From the NCBI GenBank assembly GCA_021805445.1, contig JAJZFH010000049.1, forward strand, positions 62,001 to 126,000: a stretch of DNA of 64,000 nt, in the 5' to 3' direction. Shown here piece by piece: positions 45,262 through 54,558 of this stretch. The stretch's first letter is position 1, and each line of letters begins with the position of its first letter. The DNA comes from Pseudomonadota bacterium. Its GTDB lineage: Bacteria; Pseudomonadota; Gammaproteobacteria; Burkholderiales; Ferrovaceae. The notes beneath the pieces were generated by a model that did no database searches, had not been told where the DNA came from, and worked only from the letters and a program-made list of their open reading frames with translations. The position numbers were made by a program, and so were the translations under genes.

Positions 45262-46454
45262 ATCCCCGTCTTGACGCACTTCAGCCCTATCCTTTTGAAC
45301 GCTGGCGAAGCCTGATCGGAGCGCAGTCTCCCTGCCCCGACCATACCCCCATCGCACTATCCATCGGAGAACCCCGTCATCCTACCCCGCGTTTCATTCA
45401 GGACGCGCTCTGTGCGCATCTGAACGAACTGGCCCACTATCCACAGACCTTGGGAACCCGAGGTTTGCGCGAAGCCCTGGCGGGCTGGCTGGAATATCGT
45501 TTTCACCTCCCGCCTCTGGATCCGGAGACGGAAGTGCTGCCCACTTTGGGCAGTCGTGAAGCCCTGTTTTCCATTACCCAGACCCTGCTCGACCCGAGTG
45601 CCGGAGAAAGGGTGGTCTGTCCCAACCCTTTTTACCAGATCTACGAAGGGGCCACGCTGCTGGCCGGAGGACATCCCTACTTTGTCAACGCGGATCCTGC
45701 TCAAGCCTACCGCGTCGATTACAGTCGGGTTCCCGAATCCGTCTGGACCCATACCCGCATGGTCTTTGTCTGCTCTCCCGGCAACCCGACCGGACGGGTC
45801 CTGAGCCTGGAGGAGTGGGCCCGGTTGTTCACCCTCTCTGACCGGTATGGGTTCACCCTGGTGAGTGACGAATGCTATTCGGAAATCTACCCTCTGGACG
45901 GTGCCCCTCCGCTGGGGGGATTGGAAGCCGCCCAGCATCTCGGCCGTTCGGGTTATCCGCGCCTCCTCGTCATGGGCAGCCTGTCCAAACGTTCCAATGT
46001 CCCCGGATTACGCTCGGCCTTCGTGGCAGGAGACCGAGATTTACTCAGGCGTTTCGCGCTCTACCGCACCTATCATGGCAGCGCCATGAACCCGGCGGTC
46101 CAGGCAGCCAGTGTCGCAGCCTGGCGGGACGAGACTCATGTTCAGGAAAACCGTCGGCTCTACCAGGCAAAGATGACCCAGTTCTATGACCGGGTCCACC
46201 CGCACCTCCCTTTGGTACGACCACACGCCAGTTTCTACTACTGGGTCCAGGTTCCCGGTTCCGATACGGATTTTGCCCGCGCCCTCTATCTGAAATTTAA
46301 CGTGGCAGTCCTGCCCGGCAGTTATCTGGCACGGACTGCCCACGGCTTCAATCCCGGAACCGGACAGGTGCGTATTGCCCTGGTGGGTTCCCTTGAAGAG
46401 ACCGGGGAAGCCATCGGACGACTGCTCGACTTTCTTGCCCATTACCCCTCCTGA
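45258..46454 (+). CDS. dapC: N-succinyldiaminopimelate aminotransferase
   Basis: The 398-residue PLP aminotransferase makes N-succinyl-LL-DAP in lysine and peptidoglycan precursor synthesis. [11 protein letters not shown] (about 34-44), the [10 protein letters not shown] segment, [10 protein letters not shown] and the lysine in [16 protein letters not shown] are hallmark sites. The assignment to DapC rather than another class I aminotransferase rests on dapD and dapE downstream. Confidence 0.93.
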   Translation: MNPRLDALQPYPFERWRSLIGAQSPCPDHTPIALSIGEPRHPTPRFIQDALCAHLNELAHYPQTLGTRGLREALAGWLEYRFHLPPLDPETEVLPTLGSREALFSITQTLLDPSAGERVVCPNPFYQIYEGATLLAGGHPYFVNADPAQAYRVDYSRVPESVWTHTRMVFVCSPGNPTGRVLSLEEWARLFTLSDRYGFTLVSDECYSEIYPLDGAPPLGGLEAAQHLGRSGYPRLLVMGSLSKRSNVPGLRSAFVAGDRDLLRRFALYRTYHGSAMNPAVQAASVAAWRDETHVQENRRLYQAKMTQFYDRVHPHLPLVRPHASFYYWVQVPGSDTDFARALYLKFNVAVLPGSYLARTAHGFNPGTGQVRIALVGSLEETGEAIGRLLDFLAHYPS

Positions 46455-46468
46455 GGAGAATCCATCCC

Positions 46469-47293
46469 ATGTGGTCTGACGCACAAACCTTGATTGAACA
46501 TGCCTTTGAACAACGGGAGCACTGGAGTCCCAGCGCCCCCCCCAGCGAACTGCACGAAACCATTGAACGCGTCATCACGGCTCTGGATCAGGGGATTCTG
46601 CGGGTCGCCGAAAAAAAAGACGGCCAATGGATCACTCACCAATGGATCAAAAAAGCCGTGCTGCTGTCTTTCCGCCTGCAAGCCAACCGCCGCATGGATG
46701 GGGGATTCACTCAATACTGGGACAAGGTGGACAGCAAGTTTGCCCATTACGATGATGCGGCTTTCTCTCAGGGCGGCTTTCGAGTAGCCCCTCCCGCTCT
46801 GGCCCGGCGCGGCAGTTTCATCGCCCGCAATGTGGTACTTATGCCTTCTTATGTCAATATCGGAGCCTACGTTGACGAATCTGCCATGGTCGATACCTGG
46901 GCGACCGTGGGGTCTTGCGCCCAAATCGGCAAACATGTCCACCTATCCGGCGGAGTCGGCATCGGCGGCGTTCTGGAACCCGTCCAAGCCAATCCCACCA
47001 TCATCGAAGATCATTGCTTCATCGGCGCCCGCTCGGAAATCGTGGAAGGCGTCATCGTGGGGGAAGGCTCGGTCATTTCCATGGGCGTCTATATCGGGCA
47101 GAGCACAAAAATCTACGATCGCGAGACAGGCATCGTCACTTATGGACAGGTTCCGGCCGGCTCCGTGGTGGTGTCTGGCAACCTTCCCTCGGCCGACGGT
47201 CGGTACAGTTTATACTGCGCCGTCATCGTCAAGAAAGTGGATGCCAAGACCCGTGCCAAAACCAGTATCAATGAACTGTTGCGGGGCGCCTGA
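46469..47293 (+). CDS. dapD: Tetrahydrodipicolinate N-succinyltransferase
   Basis: The 274-residue left-handed beta-helix acyltransferase succinylates tetrahydrodipicolinate. The N-terminal helical part and hexapeptide repeats (about 105-235; [38 protein letters not shown]) match E. coli DapD in pattern and length. AGGAGA precedes the ATG. dapE starts at the base after its stop. Confidence 0.97.
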   Translation: MWSDAQTLIEHAFEQREHWSPSAPPSELHETIERVITALDQGILRVAEKKDGQWITHQWIKKAVLLSFRLQANRRMDGGFTQYWDKVDSKFAHYDDAAFSQGGFRVAPPALARRGSFIARNVVLMPSYVNIGAYVDESAMVDTWATVGSCAQIGKHVHLSGGVGIGGVLEPVQANPTIIEDHCFIGARSEIVEGVIVGEGSVISMGVYIGQSTKIYDRETGIVTYGQVPAGSVVVSGNLPSADGRYSLYCAVIVKKVDAKTRAKTSINELLRGA

Positions 47294-48427
47294 ATGACCG
47301 ACCCCACCCTGGAACTGACGGCGGAATTGATCCGCCATCCCTCGGTGACTCCCGAAGATGGCGGATGTCAGGAACTCATTGCCCTCCGCTTGGCCCCTCT
47401 GGGTTTCAAGGCTACCCCTCTGGATCGGGGGGAGGTCAGCAATCTGTGGTTGCGACGAGGAACCCAGTCTCCCCTGGTCGTTCTGGCAGGACATACGGAT
47501 GTGGTTCCCCCCGGCCCGGAATCCGGCTGGCATTCTCTCCCCTTCCTGCCGACGATACGAGACGGATTTCTGTATGGGCGCGGCGCGGCAGACATGAAGG
47601 CTTCCCTGGCGGCCTTTGTGACAGCCATCGAAAGCGTTTTGACCACTCATCCAGACCTGCCGGGTTCCATCGCGCTGCTTCTCACTTCAGACGAAGAAGG
47701 CCCCGCGCTGGATGGCACCGTAAGGGTCGTGGAATGGCTCGAGGAAACGGGGCAAATTCCTGACTATTGTCTGGTGGGAGAACCCACTTCCGTAGACCAA
47801 CTGGGCGATACGATCAAAAATGGACGCCGTGGCTCCCTGTCCGGCGTACTGACCGTGCGCGGCATACAAGGTCACGTGGCTTATCCCCATCTGGCACGCA
47901 ATCCCATCCACCTGACCGCTCCTGCCCTGGCCGACCTGACCAACACGGTATGGGATCAAGCCAATGAAGATTTTCCTGCCACGACATTTCAAATCTCCAA
48001 TCTGCAGAGCGGAACTGGTGCCGGAAATGTCATCCCCGGCGAATTGACGGCCTGGTTCAACTTCCGTTTTTCGACGGCCAGTTCGGCAAACTCCCTGCAA
48101 GAGCGGACACGGCAAATCCTGCAACGGCACGGACTGGACTTCGACCTGCAATGGTCTCTGGGTGCTCAGCCCTTCCTGACCCCGCGCGGCACCCTGGTTA
48201 CCGCACTCCAGGAAGCGGTACGGCACGTCACGGGATTAGACCCCACGCTGTCCACCAGTGGCGGCACCTCGGACGGTCGTTTTCTGGTCACACTGGGTTC
48301 CCAGGTGGTCGAGTTGGGGCCTTGCAACGGCACCATTCATCAGCGCAATGAATGCATCGCCAGCACCGACCCGGCCCGCCTGTCCGCCATTTACCAACGT
48401 TTACTCCTGAATCTGCTGACCCCATGA
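47294..48427 (+). CDS. dapE: Succinyl-diaminopimelate desuccinylase
   Basis: The 377-residue M20 zinc hydrolase releases succinate to give LL-DAP. Metal and catalytic residues are H67 and D69 (AGHTDVVPPG), D100 (GRGAADMK) and E134-E135 (TSDEEGPA). It is coupled to dapD upstream and to prmB downstream (ATGA, 48424-48427). Confidence 0.96.
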   Translation: MTDPTLELTAELIRHPSVTPEDGGCQELIALRLAPLGFKATPLDRGEVSNLWLRRGTQSPLVVLAGHTDVVPPGPESGWHSLPFLPTIRDGFLYGRGAADMKASLAAFVTAIESVLTTHPDLPGSIALLLTSDEEGPALDGTVRVVEWLEETGQIPDYCLVGEPTSVDQLGDTIKNGRRGSLSGVLTVRGIQGHVAYPHLARNPIHLTAPALADLTNTVWDQANEDFPATTFQISNLQSGTGAGNVIPGELTAWFNFRFSTASSANSLQERTRQILQRHGLDFDLQWSLGAQPFLTPRGTLVTALQEAVRHVTGLDPTLSTSGGTSDGRFLVTLGSQVVELGPCNGTIHQRNECIASTDPARLSAIYQRLLLNLLTP

Positions 48428-49374
48428 CCCCCTTCCCCAATCCACAGGAAATTCTTCCCCTGAACACCGTGCGCGATCTATGGCGCTGGAGTATCACGAT
48501 CCTGCAGCGCAGCGGTGTATTTTTTGGGCATGGTTATCCTACCCCTCAGGAAGAAGCACGACACCTTCTCCTATTCAGTCTGTCCCTGCCCCGGGATCAG
48601 GATCCCACCCTTTGGCTCGATGCGCGTCTCCTGCCCCACGAACGGGAAGAATTTCTGGAGCTGCTCAAACGGCGCATCGTGGAACGCATCCCCGTGCCCT
48701 ACCTGACTCGCGAAGCCTGGCTCGGCCCGCACCGATTTTACTGCGATGAACGGGTCCTCATCCCCCGTTCTTTCATCGCGGAGGCACTGGAAGAGACCCT
48801 GGTTTTCCTGATCGAGGACTTTCATGCCCTGCAACGGGTCGCGGATGTCTGTACGGGCGGGGGCTCTCTGGCTATTTTGCTGGCACTCCACTGCCCCGAG
48901 GCCCGTGTGGATGCCGTCGACATTTCCCCGGACGCCCTGGCGGTGGCCCGTCTCAACTGCGCCGAATATGGGCTTTCAGAACAGATCCACCTGTTTGAAG
49001 GAGACCTGCTCGAACCGCTGGAAGAAGGAGTCTACGATTTGATCATTTCCAACCCGCCCTACGTCGATCAGGCGGCCATGGAAAACCTTCCGGCCGAGTA
49101 CCGTCGGGAACCCGTCACCGCTCTGGCCAGTGGCCTCGATGGACTGGACCATGTACGGCGAATCCTCGCAACGGCCCACCGCCATCTCTCCCCAGAGGGC
49201 TGGCTGGTGGTGGAAGTCGGCCATCAGGCCAATGAACTGGAAGCCGCTTTTCCGAACCTGCCTTTCATCTGGCTCGAACTTTCCGCAGGGGACCGGTTTG
49301 TCTTCGCCCTTCCATACGCGGCCTTGGAGTCTTGGGACTGCGCGGTCCCGGCACCGTTGTCTCTTCCCGAATGA
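48424..49374 (+). CDS. prmB: Ribosomal protein L3 N5-glutamine methyltransferase
   Basis: The 316-residue SAM-dependent methyltransferase modifies a glutamine of L3. VADVCTGGGSLAILLA (near 140) is the SAM loop and NPPY (210-213) is the glutamine-binding motif. PrmB rather than PrmC is favoured by RVLIPRSFIAEAL and the N-terminal layout. Its 3' end overlaps convergent rluB by 110 nt. Confidence 0.92.
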   Translation: MTPFPNPQEILPLNTVRDLWRWSITILQRSGVFFGHGYPTPQEEARHLLLFSLSLPRDQDPTLWLDARLLPHEREEFLELLKRRIVERIPVPYLTREAWLGPHRFYCDERVLIPRSFIAEALEETLVFLIEDFHALQRVADVCTGGGSLAILLALHCPEARVDAVDISPDALAVARLNCAEYGLSEQIHLFEGDLLEPLEEGVYDLIISNPPYVDQAAMENLPAEYRREPVTALASGLDGLDHVRRILATAHRHLSPEGWLVVEVGHQANELEAAFPNLPFIWLELSAGDRFVFALPYAALESWDCAVPAPLSLPE

Positions 49375-50113
49375 CCGGGTTCATCCCCGCCCAGTCCAGA
49401 ACCCGTTGAACGGTGCGCGCATCCAACTCTTCGAAATGGCCTCGCTTGAGCCGGGGGGGTAATCCAATGAGGCCGAAACGAACGCGCATCAAACGCCCCA
49501 CCATACATCCCAATGCGGCAAACATACGCCGTACTTCACGATTTCTTCCTTCCTTCAACACCACCTGATACCAGTGATTGGTCCCTTCTCCTCCCTGATC
49601 CCGAATGGCTTCAAAACGGGCCGGACCATCTTCCAGCAAGATTTCTTGACAGGACTGCTGCATTTGCAGGTCGGTCAGTTCACCCACGACACGCACGGCA
49701 TATTCCCGTTCGATTTCAAAACTGGGGTGGGTCAGGCGATGCGCCAAAGCGCCACTGGTGGTAAAAATCAGAAGTCCGCTGGTGTTATAGTCCAGTCGTC
49801 CCACGCTGACCCATTTCTCCCCTTTGAGTTTGGGTAGGGTGGCAAACACCGTGGTTCTCCCATCGGGATCGTCACGACTGACGATTTCCCCCTCAGGCTT
49901 GTGATAGAGCAGGATTCGGACCTGTGCTTCGCCGAATTTGAGACGTACCGGCCGTCCCTGTACGGTCACCCGGTCCCCGGGTTCCACTTGCGCCCCAACC
50001 TGGGCCACCGCCCCATTCACCCGAACTTCCCCGGCTTCGATCAGAACTTCCATTTCCCGCCGAGAACCGACTCCGGACTGGGCCAAGACCTTATGTAAGC
50101 GCTGGGATTCCAT
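49265..50113 (-). CDS. rluB: 23S rRNA pseudouridine synthase RluB
   Basis: The 282-residue protein has an N-terminal S4 RNA-binding domain (LHKVLAQSGVGSRREMEVLI, 6-25) and the RsuA-type catalytic motif GRLDYNTSGLL with D108. The C-terminal tail is basic and proline-rich, as in RluB. The start at 50113 has AAGGA 7 nt upstream and overlaps the end of scpB. The last 110 nt overlap prmB on the other strand. Confidence 0.92.
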   Translation of the reverse strand: MESQRLHKVLAQSGVGSRREMEVLIEAGEVRVNGAVAQVGAQVEPGDRVTVQGRPVRLKFGEAQVRILLYHKPEGEIVSRDDPDGRTTVFATLPKLKGEKWVSVGRLDYNTSGLLIFTTSGALAHRLTHPSFEIEREYAVRVVGELTDLQMQQSCQEILLEDGPARFEAIRDQGGEGTNHWYQVVLKEGRNREVRRMFAALGCMVGRLMRVRFGLIGLPPRLKRGHFEELDARTVQRVLDWAGMNPVIREETTVPGPRSPKTPRPRMEGRRQTGPLRKVRAR

Positions 50114-50654
50114 CTTCATTTCCTTCTGTGAGTCCATCCAGTGCAGGCAAATCGCACAAAGTGTGCAGTCCAAGGTGATCCAGGAAACTCCGGGTCGTAC
50201 CGAACAGCGTGGGTCTCCCCGGAGTTTCCCGTTGACCCACGGCCTCGATCCATCCGCGTTCTTCCAGGGTTTTGAGGATCGGAGAGGAAACCGTCACGCC
50301 ACGAATCTCTTCGATATCTCCCCGCGTGACAGGCTGGCGCCAGGCAATGATGGCGAGGGTTTCCATGACCGCCCGGGAATAGCGAGGGCCCGGCTCACGC
50401 TCGAGACGGTCCAGCCAGGCCTGCACCCAGGGGGCACTCTGAAAACGCCAACCGCTGGCCACCTGAACCAGAGATACCCCACGTTCTTTCCACTGCGCCT
50501 GAAGATCCATCAGTGCCTGGTGAATCCTGGACGCAGGAAGTTCAGGGTCGAACAGTCGACGCAACTGGCTGACACTCAAAGGTTGGGAACTGCACAACAG
50601 CGCCGCCTCGAGCACGAGAATGCACCGACCGACCGCATCCTCCTCGCCGTTCAT
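50091..50654 (-). CDS. scpB: Segregation and condensation protein B
   Basis: The 187-residue winged-helix protein contains the ETLAIIAWRQPVTRGDIEEIRGV segment (near 97-119), diagnostic of ScpB. It dimerises and binds ScpA to complete the SMC complex. The ATG overlaps the scpA stop in an ATGA (50651-50654), and the end overlaps rluB by 23 nt. Confidence 0.96.
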   Translation of the reverse strand: MNGEEDAVGRCILVLEAALLCSSQPLSVSQLRRLFDPELPASRIHQALMDLQAQWKERGVSLVQVASGWRFQSAPWVQAWLDRLEREPGPRYSRAVMETLAIIAWRQPVTRGDIEEIRGVTVSSPILKTLEERGWIEAVGQRETPGRPTLFGTTRSFLDHLGLHTLCDLPALDGLTEGNEDGIPALT

Positions 50655-51481
50655 GCCTGCGTCCGCCCCTCAAGCCCTTCGTTTCGACCTACCCCGCGCA
50701 AATGCAAAGGGCCCAGCGCCTCGATTTGAACCACCTCGATCAGGGATTCGCGCACCAGTTCGAGTACGGCAACGAAATGGACGACCAGATGCGAACGGCC
50801 TCGTTCCTTCAGAAATAATTCCTGAAAAGCAAGGTGGGGTTGCTGCTTCAAGACTCTCAGGATCCGGGTCATGGTCTCCCGCACGGAAAGCACTTCCCGG
50901 GTGATTCGGTGAGGGCGCGAGCGCTGGAGACGCCGCCCCATCTGTTGCCACGCACGGTGCAGATCAGCCAGGCCAACTCCTGGCGCAAGGGGAGGGGCGG
51001 GGCCGTCATGAACGACCCGAGCCACCAGGAATTCCCGCCCTTGCTGGGGATGACTTTGCAGTCGAAGCGCCGCCGCCTTCATTTTCTCATAGGCCAACAG
51101 ACGTTGGGCCAAAGCCCAACGGGGGTCTTCCTCTTCTTCCTGGGCCCCCACGGTTTCGGGCACCGGAAGCAGGAATCTGACCTTCAGTTCGATCAACCAC
51201 GCCGCCATGACCAGATAATCCGCTGCCAGGTGGAGTTGGTGATGTCGCATGGCCTGGACATAGACCATGTACTGTTCCGTCAGATCGGCCAGGGGGATGT
51301 CGAGAATGTCGATTTGATGCTTGCGAATCAGGTAGAGCAATAAGTCCAAAGGCCCTTCGAACTGGTCGAGAAAAACTTCCAGGGCTTCGGGAGGGATGTA
51401 AAGATCTTTGGGCCAGGCCGAGAAGGACACGCCGTTGACCCTGGCCTCCAGATACTCGATGGCCACCACTTCCTGGGTCAC
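50651..51481 (-). CDS. scpA: Segregation and condensation protein A (kleisin)
   Basis: The 276-residue kleisin bridges the SMC heads. FEGPLDLLLYLIRKHQIDILDIPLADLTEQY (about 41-71) and YLVMAAWLIELKVRFLLP (near 88-105) are ScpA signatures. It is coupled to trpS upstream (ATGA, 51478-51481) and to scpB downstream. Confidence 0.96.
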   Translation of the reverse strand: MTQEVVAIEYLEARVNGVSFSAWPKDLYIPPEALEVFLDQFEGPLDLLLYLIRKHQIDILDIPLADLTEQYMVYVQAMRHHQLHLAADYLVMAAWLIELKVRFLLPVPETVGAQEEEEDPRWALAQRLLAYEKMKAAALRLQSHPQQGREFLVARVVHDGPAPPLAPGVGLADLHRAWQQMGRRLQRSRPHRITREVLSVRETMTRILRVLKQQPHLAFQELFLKERGRSHLVVHFVAVLELVRESLIEVVQIEALGPLHLRGVGRNEGLEGRTQA

Positions 51482-52680
51482 GAATACACCAAGCCCATGG
51501 CTTCGCGAACATCACGCAGAGTATCGCAAGCCAGACGGCGAGCTCGCTCGCATCCATCCGCGATGATATTGCGCACCAGGGTGGGATCTTCCTGATACAA
51601 CTGGGCCCGCTCACGCAAGGGGCGCAACTCGAGAATGACCTGCTCGATGATCGGTTGCTTGCACTGAACGCACCCGATTCCGGCAGTCCGACACCCGTCC
51701 TCCACCCACGTCAGGGTTTTTTCATCACTGTACAGTTTGTGAAAGGCATAGACAGGGCAACGGGTTGGCTCTCCGGGATCCGTGCGCAATTTTCGTGCCT
51801 CGTCGGTTTTCATGGTGCTGATCTTGTGGGTCAAAGCCTCTTCCGACAGACGCAGGGGCAGGGTGTTTCCGTAAGACTTGGCCATTTTTTGTCCATCCAG
51901 ACCGGGCAAGCGCGAAGCCTCGGTCAAGAGCGCCTGGGGTTCGGCCAGAATCGGCTTGGCATTCCCTTCCAGATAGCCGAAAAGACGTTCTCTGTCTCCC
52001 AGGGAGAGATTTTGGGCTTCGCCCAGCAAATCACGCGCCGCCAGCAACGCCTCTGCATCGCCACGTTCCGTATAACGGGTACGTAATTCCAGATACAGTC
52101 GAGACTTCTTGTTGCCCATCTTGCGTGCCGCTTCCAGCGCGTTGACCTCAAAATCTTTCTCGCGCCCATAAAAATGGTTGAAACGGCGCGCCACTTCCCG
52201 CGCAAACTCGATGTGGGGGACCTGATCTTCTCCCACCGGCACCCGATTGGCACGGTACAATAAAATATCCGCTGCCTGCAGGAGAGGATAGCCCAGAAAG
52301 CCGTACGACGACAGGTCTCGATCTGTCAGTTTCTGCTGCTGCTCCTTGTAGGTGGGGACCCGTTCCAACCACCCCACCGGCGTGACCATGGACAGGAGCA
52401 GATGCAACTCCGCATGCTCCGGAACCCTGGATTGAATGAACAAAGTAGCCTGATTGGGATCTACCCCGGCAGCCAGCCAATCCACGACCATATCCCAGAC
52501 ATGGTTCTCCAACCCCGCGGTGGCATCATAATGGGTGGTCAACGCATGCCAGTCGGCCACCATGAACAGGCATTCGAATTCATGCTGGATCTTGATCCAG
52601 TTTTTTAAAACCCCGTGATAATGACCCAGGTGGAGCGCCCCGGTGGGGCGCATGCCCGACAATACACGATCAGGATACAT
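51478..52680 (-). CDS. trpS: Tryptophanyl-tRNA synthetase, long form
   Basis: The 400-residue class I synthetase has HLGH (17-20), the GEDQVPHIEFAREVARRFN segment and KMAKS (near 258) in place of KMSKS. It is about 65 residues longer than E. coli TrpS; an insertion near residue 333 includes CVQC. Long TrpRS proteins of this type are common in betaproteobacteria. GGGAG precedes the ATG. Confidence 0.96.
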   Translation of the reverse strand: MYPDRVLSGMRPTGALHLGHYHGVLKNWIKIQHEFECLFMVADWHALTTHYDATAGLENHVWDMVVDWLAAGVDPNQATLFIQSRVPEHAELHLLLSMVTPVGWLERVPTYKEQQQKLTDRDLSSYGFLGYPLLQAADILLYRANRVPVGEDQVPHIEFAREVARRFNHFYGREKDFEVNALEAARKMGNKKSRLYLELRTRYTERGDAEALLAARDLLGEAQNLSLGDRERLFGYLEGNAKPILAEPQALLTEASRLPGLDGQKMAKSYGNTLPLRLSEEALTHKISTMKTDEARKLRTDPGEPTRCPVYAFHKLYSDEKTLTWVEDGCRTAGIGCVQCKQPIIEQVILELRPLRERAQLYQEDPTLVRNIIADGCERARRLACDTLRDVREAMGLVYS

Positions 52681-52699
52681 ACATCAAACTCCCTGGAGT

Positions 52700-53554
52700 T
52701 CAGGATAAAAAATAGTTGCGCAGGGATGGATCTTCCCAAACCGGATGACAGTGTCCGGGCAATGGGGGTAAACGCCCTGGCTCGAAACGACTTTCACCGG
52801 GACCGTGGTAATCGGATCCTCGGGAAGCGAGTAATTGACGCTTGTTGGCCTGACTCGCAAATTCATCGATCTGCTCACGGGTATGGTTGGCGGTCACCAC
52901 TTCCAACCCTCGCCCTCCGGCCTCGGCAAATTCATCGAGCAGTTGTGCCAATTCCTTTCCGGACAAGGGGTATCGGCCGGGATGCGCCAGAATCGCCAAC
53001 CCGTTGGCCGCTTGAATCCACGATACGGCATCCCCCAATTCCGCCCAAACATGACTGACATAACCCGGCTTTCCTTTGACCAGAAAGCGTTTGAATACCG
53101 TGGCCACGTCCCGCGCCACCTTTTGCTCCACCAGGTAACGCGCAAAATGGGGGCGTGCCAGAATCTCCGGGTTATGCGCATGACGTCGCGCCCCTTCCAG
53201 GGCCCCTGGAATGCCTGCACGCGCCAGTTCATGGGCAATGCGTTCCGCCCGCTCCTGACGCCCCTGACGAAGCGCGGCCAAACCGTTCTGCAAGACCGGG
53301 GTCGTACGCACCACCCCCAAGCCCACCACGTGAATCGTATGACGGTTCCAGGTCACCGACACTTCAACCCCCGGAATGAAGTCCAGCCCCATCTGAGTGG
53401 CCACTGCCTGAGCCTCGTCCAGTCCGGCCAGATTGTCATGATCGGTCAATGCAAGACCCGTCACCCCATTGGTCACGGCCAACTCCACCAGGGCGCGCGG
53501 CGTCAGAAGCCCGTCAGAAATCTGGGAATGGTTATGCAAGTCTATGTTTTTCAT
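52700..53554 (-). CDS. rnm: PHP-domain phosphoesterase, RNase AM / 3',5'-nucleoside bisphosphate phosphatase (YciV)
   Basis: The 284-residue PHP protein has metal motifs DLHNHSQISDG (5-15), LTDHDN, the PGVEVS glutamate, LAHPGRYP and SDYHG. E. coli YciV (RNase AM, formerly TrpH) matures rRNA 5' ends and degrades nucleoside bisphosphates; the adjacency to trpS and divergent yciB is shared with relatives. It heads the rnm-trpS-scpA-scpB-rluB operon. Confidence 0.93.
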   Translation of the reverse strand: MKNIDLHNHSQISDGLLTPRALVELAVTNGVTGLALTDHDNLAGLDEAQAVATQMGLDFIPGVEVSVTWNRHTIHVVGLGVVRTTPVLQNGLAALRQGRQERAERIAHELARAGIPGALEGARRHAHNPEILARPHFARYLVEQKVARDVATVFKRFLVKGKPGYVSHVWAELGDAVSWIQAANGLAILAHPGRYPLSGKELAQLLDEFAEAGGRGLEVVTANHTREQIDEFASQANKRQLLASRGSDYHGPGESRFEPGRLPPLPGHCHPVWEDPSLRNYFLS

Positions 53555-53581
53555 TAAAATAGGTGAACCTTTAAGCGGACC

Positions 53582-53611
53582 ATCATATCAAACTCCTCGA
53601 GGATGTGCGAA
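53582..53611 (-). promoter_or_regulatory. Promoter of the rnm-trpS-scpAB-rluB operon
   Basis: TTCGCA (53606-53611) and TATGAT (53582-53587) lie 18 nt apart and match the consensus at four and five of six positions. Transcription would start about 20 nt before the rnm ATG. The same gap must also hold the yciB promoter, for which only weak boxes near 53660-53680 can be seen. Confidence 0.5.
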
Positions 53612-53702
53612 TCGGCCTCTTCCCATGATTTGCCCGACTTAGATAACAAACTGTTTTATATGGTACATTACTCTCACTCTCGACTTCACAAATTGCGTAC
53701 GC

Positions 53703-54260
53703 ATGAAATTCTTGTTTGACATTTTTCCGGTGGTTCTGTTTTTCATCGCCTATCAGTGGGGGGGGATTTATTGGGCGACCGGTATGGCCATTGCAGCCAG
53801 CATTCTCCAGGTCGGAAGCCTGCTCCTGCGCCGCAAACCCGTCGATCTCACCGCCTGGATCGGTTTTGCGGTCATCACGATCTTTGGCGGACTGACCCTC
53901 TGGACACACCTGCACCCGATTCCCGGACTCGAGGCCACCCTATTCATTCGTTGGAAACCTACGGTTCTCTACTGGATCTTTGCCGCCATTCTGGCCTTGG
54001 GTCCCTTGTTACTCAAACGTAATCCGCTCAAAGCCGTCCTGTCCCACCAGATGCACCTGCCGGAACGGGTCTGGACCCGTCTGAATCTGGCCTGGAGTTT
54101 CTTTTTCATGGCGCTGGGACTGCTCAACCTTTATGTGGCCTTTTCCTACCCTGAAGCCATCTGGGTCAAATTCAAGGTCTTTGGATTGATGGCCTTGATG
54201 GGGGTCTTCGTGATCGCTCAGGGGATTTATCTCTCTCGGTTTATCGAGGACCGTTCATGA
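53703..54260 (+). CDS. yciB: Inner-membrane intracellular septation protein A (YciB)
   Basis: The 185-residue polytopic protein has about five to six helices. FLFDIFPVVLFFIAY (3-17), the KPTVLYWIFAAIL segment and the WTRLNLAWSFFFMALGLLNLYVAF region are YciB signatures. It affects cell envelope synthesis and septation. bolA overlaps its stop by 4 nt. Confidence 0.95.
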   Translation: MKFLFDIFPVVLFFIAYQWGGIYWATGMAIAASILQVGSLLLRRKPVDLTAWIGFAVITIFGGLTLWTHLHPIPGLEATLFIRWKPTVLYWIFAAILALGPLLLKRNPLKAVLSHQMHLPERVWTRLNLAWSFFFMALGLLNLYVAFSYPEAIWVKFKVFGLMALMGVFVIAQGIYLSRFIEDRS

Positions 54261-54520
54261 CTTCCACGACAGAACAGATCCGTGCCTGCCTGGCCCACCT
54301 TTCCCCACTGATCCTGGAAATTCAGGATGACAGCGCCCAGCATCGCCACCATCCTGGCGCACGGGAGGGGGGAGGGCATTATCGGGTACGGATCGTGGCA
54401 GAAGCCTTTCGTCATCGGTCCCGCCTGGAGGCTCACCGCATGGTCCACACCGCGCTGGGTTCCCTGATGAGCAAAGAAATTCATGCCCTGCAACTTGACG
54501 TGCAGATCCCCCGGGTGTAA
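54257..54520 (+). CDS. BolA-family protein
   Basis: The 87-residue protein has the BolA fold: LEIQDDSAQHRHHPGAREGGGHYRV (20-44, with the histidines that share Fe-S ligands with monothiol glutaredoxins), then SRLEAHRMVHTAL and IHALQL. The yciB-bolA-PPIase order is typical of betaproteobacteria. The exact paralogue (BolA or IbaG) is not resolved. Confidence 0.93.
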   Translation: MTSTTEQIRACLAHLSPLILEIQDDSAQHRHHPGAREGGGHYRVRIVAEAFRHRSRLEAHRMVHTALGSLMSKEIHALQLDVQIPRV

Positions 54521-54558
54521 TCATACCTCCCGCCCCTCTTTCAAAAGGAATGTCATTG

